From assembly GCA_003520455.1 (NCBI GenBank), contig DOUV01000974.1:1-6372 (forward strand): a stretch of 6,372 nt of DNA, given 5' to 3'. Source of the DNA: Chloroflexota bacterium (GTDB taxonomy: Bacteria > Chloroflexota > Anaerolineae > Ardenticatenales > Ardenticatenaceae). A model generated the notes under the pieces. It had not been told where the DNA came from and made no database searches. It saw only the letters and a list, made by a program, of their open reading frames with translations. The position numbers and the translations under genes were made by a program. This document shows, in pieces, positions 6,372 through 6,372 of the stretch. Within the stretch, counting starts at the first letter, position 1; every line of letters begins with the position of its first letter.

Positions 6372-6372
6372 G

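Overview
The window comes from a GC-rich bacterium that I cannot place taxonomically. It looks like the meeting point of an ordinary chromosomal stretch and an accessory or mobile stretch. All genes on the left (1-3141) read on the + strand. Everything on the right (about 3105-6372) reads on the - strand, so the two blocks converge.

The left block holds four genes. The first is the C-terminal part of a YVTN-type beta-propeller protein (1-939). The second is a small coiled-coil lipoprotein of unknown function (989-1693). The third is a peroxiredoxin/thioredoxin-fold protein (1761-2285). The fourth is a DUF1684 protein (2443-3141). The third gene is the highlight: its reading frame is interrupted once, by a TGA exactly at the first catalytic cysteine of the redox motif (W-TGA-E-H-C). 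Clear family sequence continues in the same frame for another 127 codons. A strong stem-loop with the spacing and loop G expected of a bacterial SECIS lies just after the TGA. The best reading is a UxxC selenoprotein, which ordinary gene calling would miss or split in two.

The middle (about 3105-4602) is a graveyard of mobile DNA. It holds the 3' end of what looks like a large serine recombinase, whose tail overlaps the end of the DUF1684 gene in antisense. Next to it is an IS256-family transposase broken by an amber codon, a one-base frameshift and loss of its N-terminus. A 58-bp element with integron attC-like ends (4621-4678) lies between the IS remnant and the next gene; this call is weak.

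The right end holds the C-terminal part of a type I restriction endonuclease subunit (HsdR), which runs off the window. It overlaps by 11 bp a downstream YgjP-type zinc metallopeptidase gene with an intact HEMVH site. The pair forms the end of a type I restriction-modification operon, so the right block is probably a defence island flanked by mobile-element debris.
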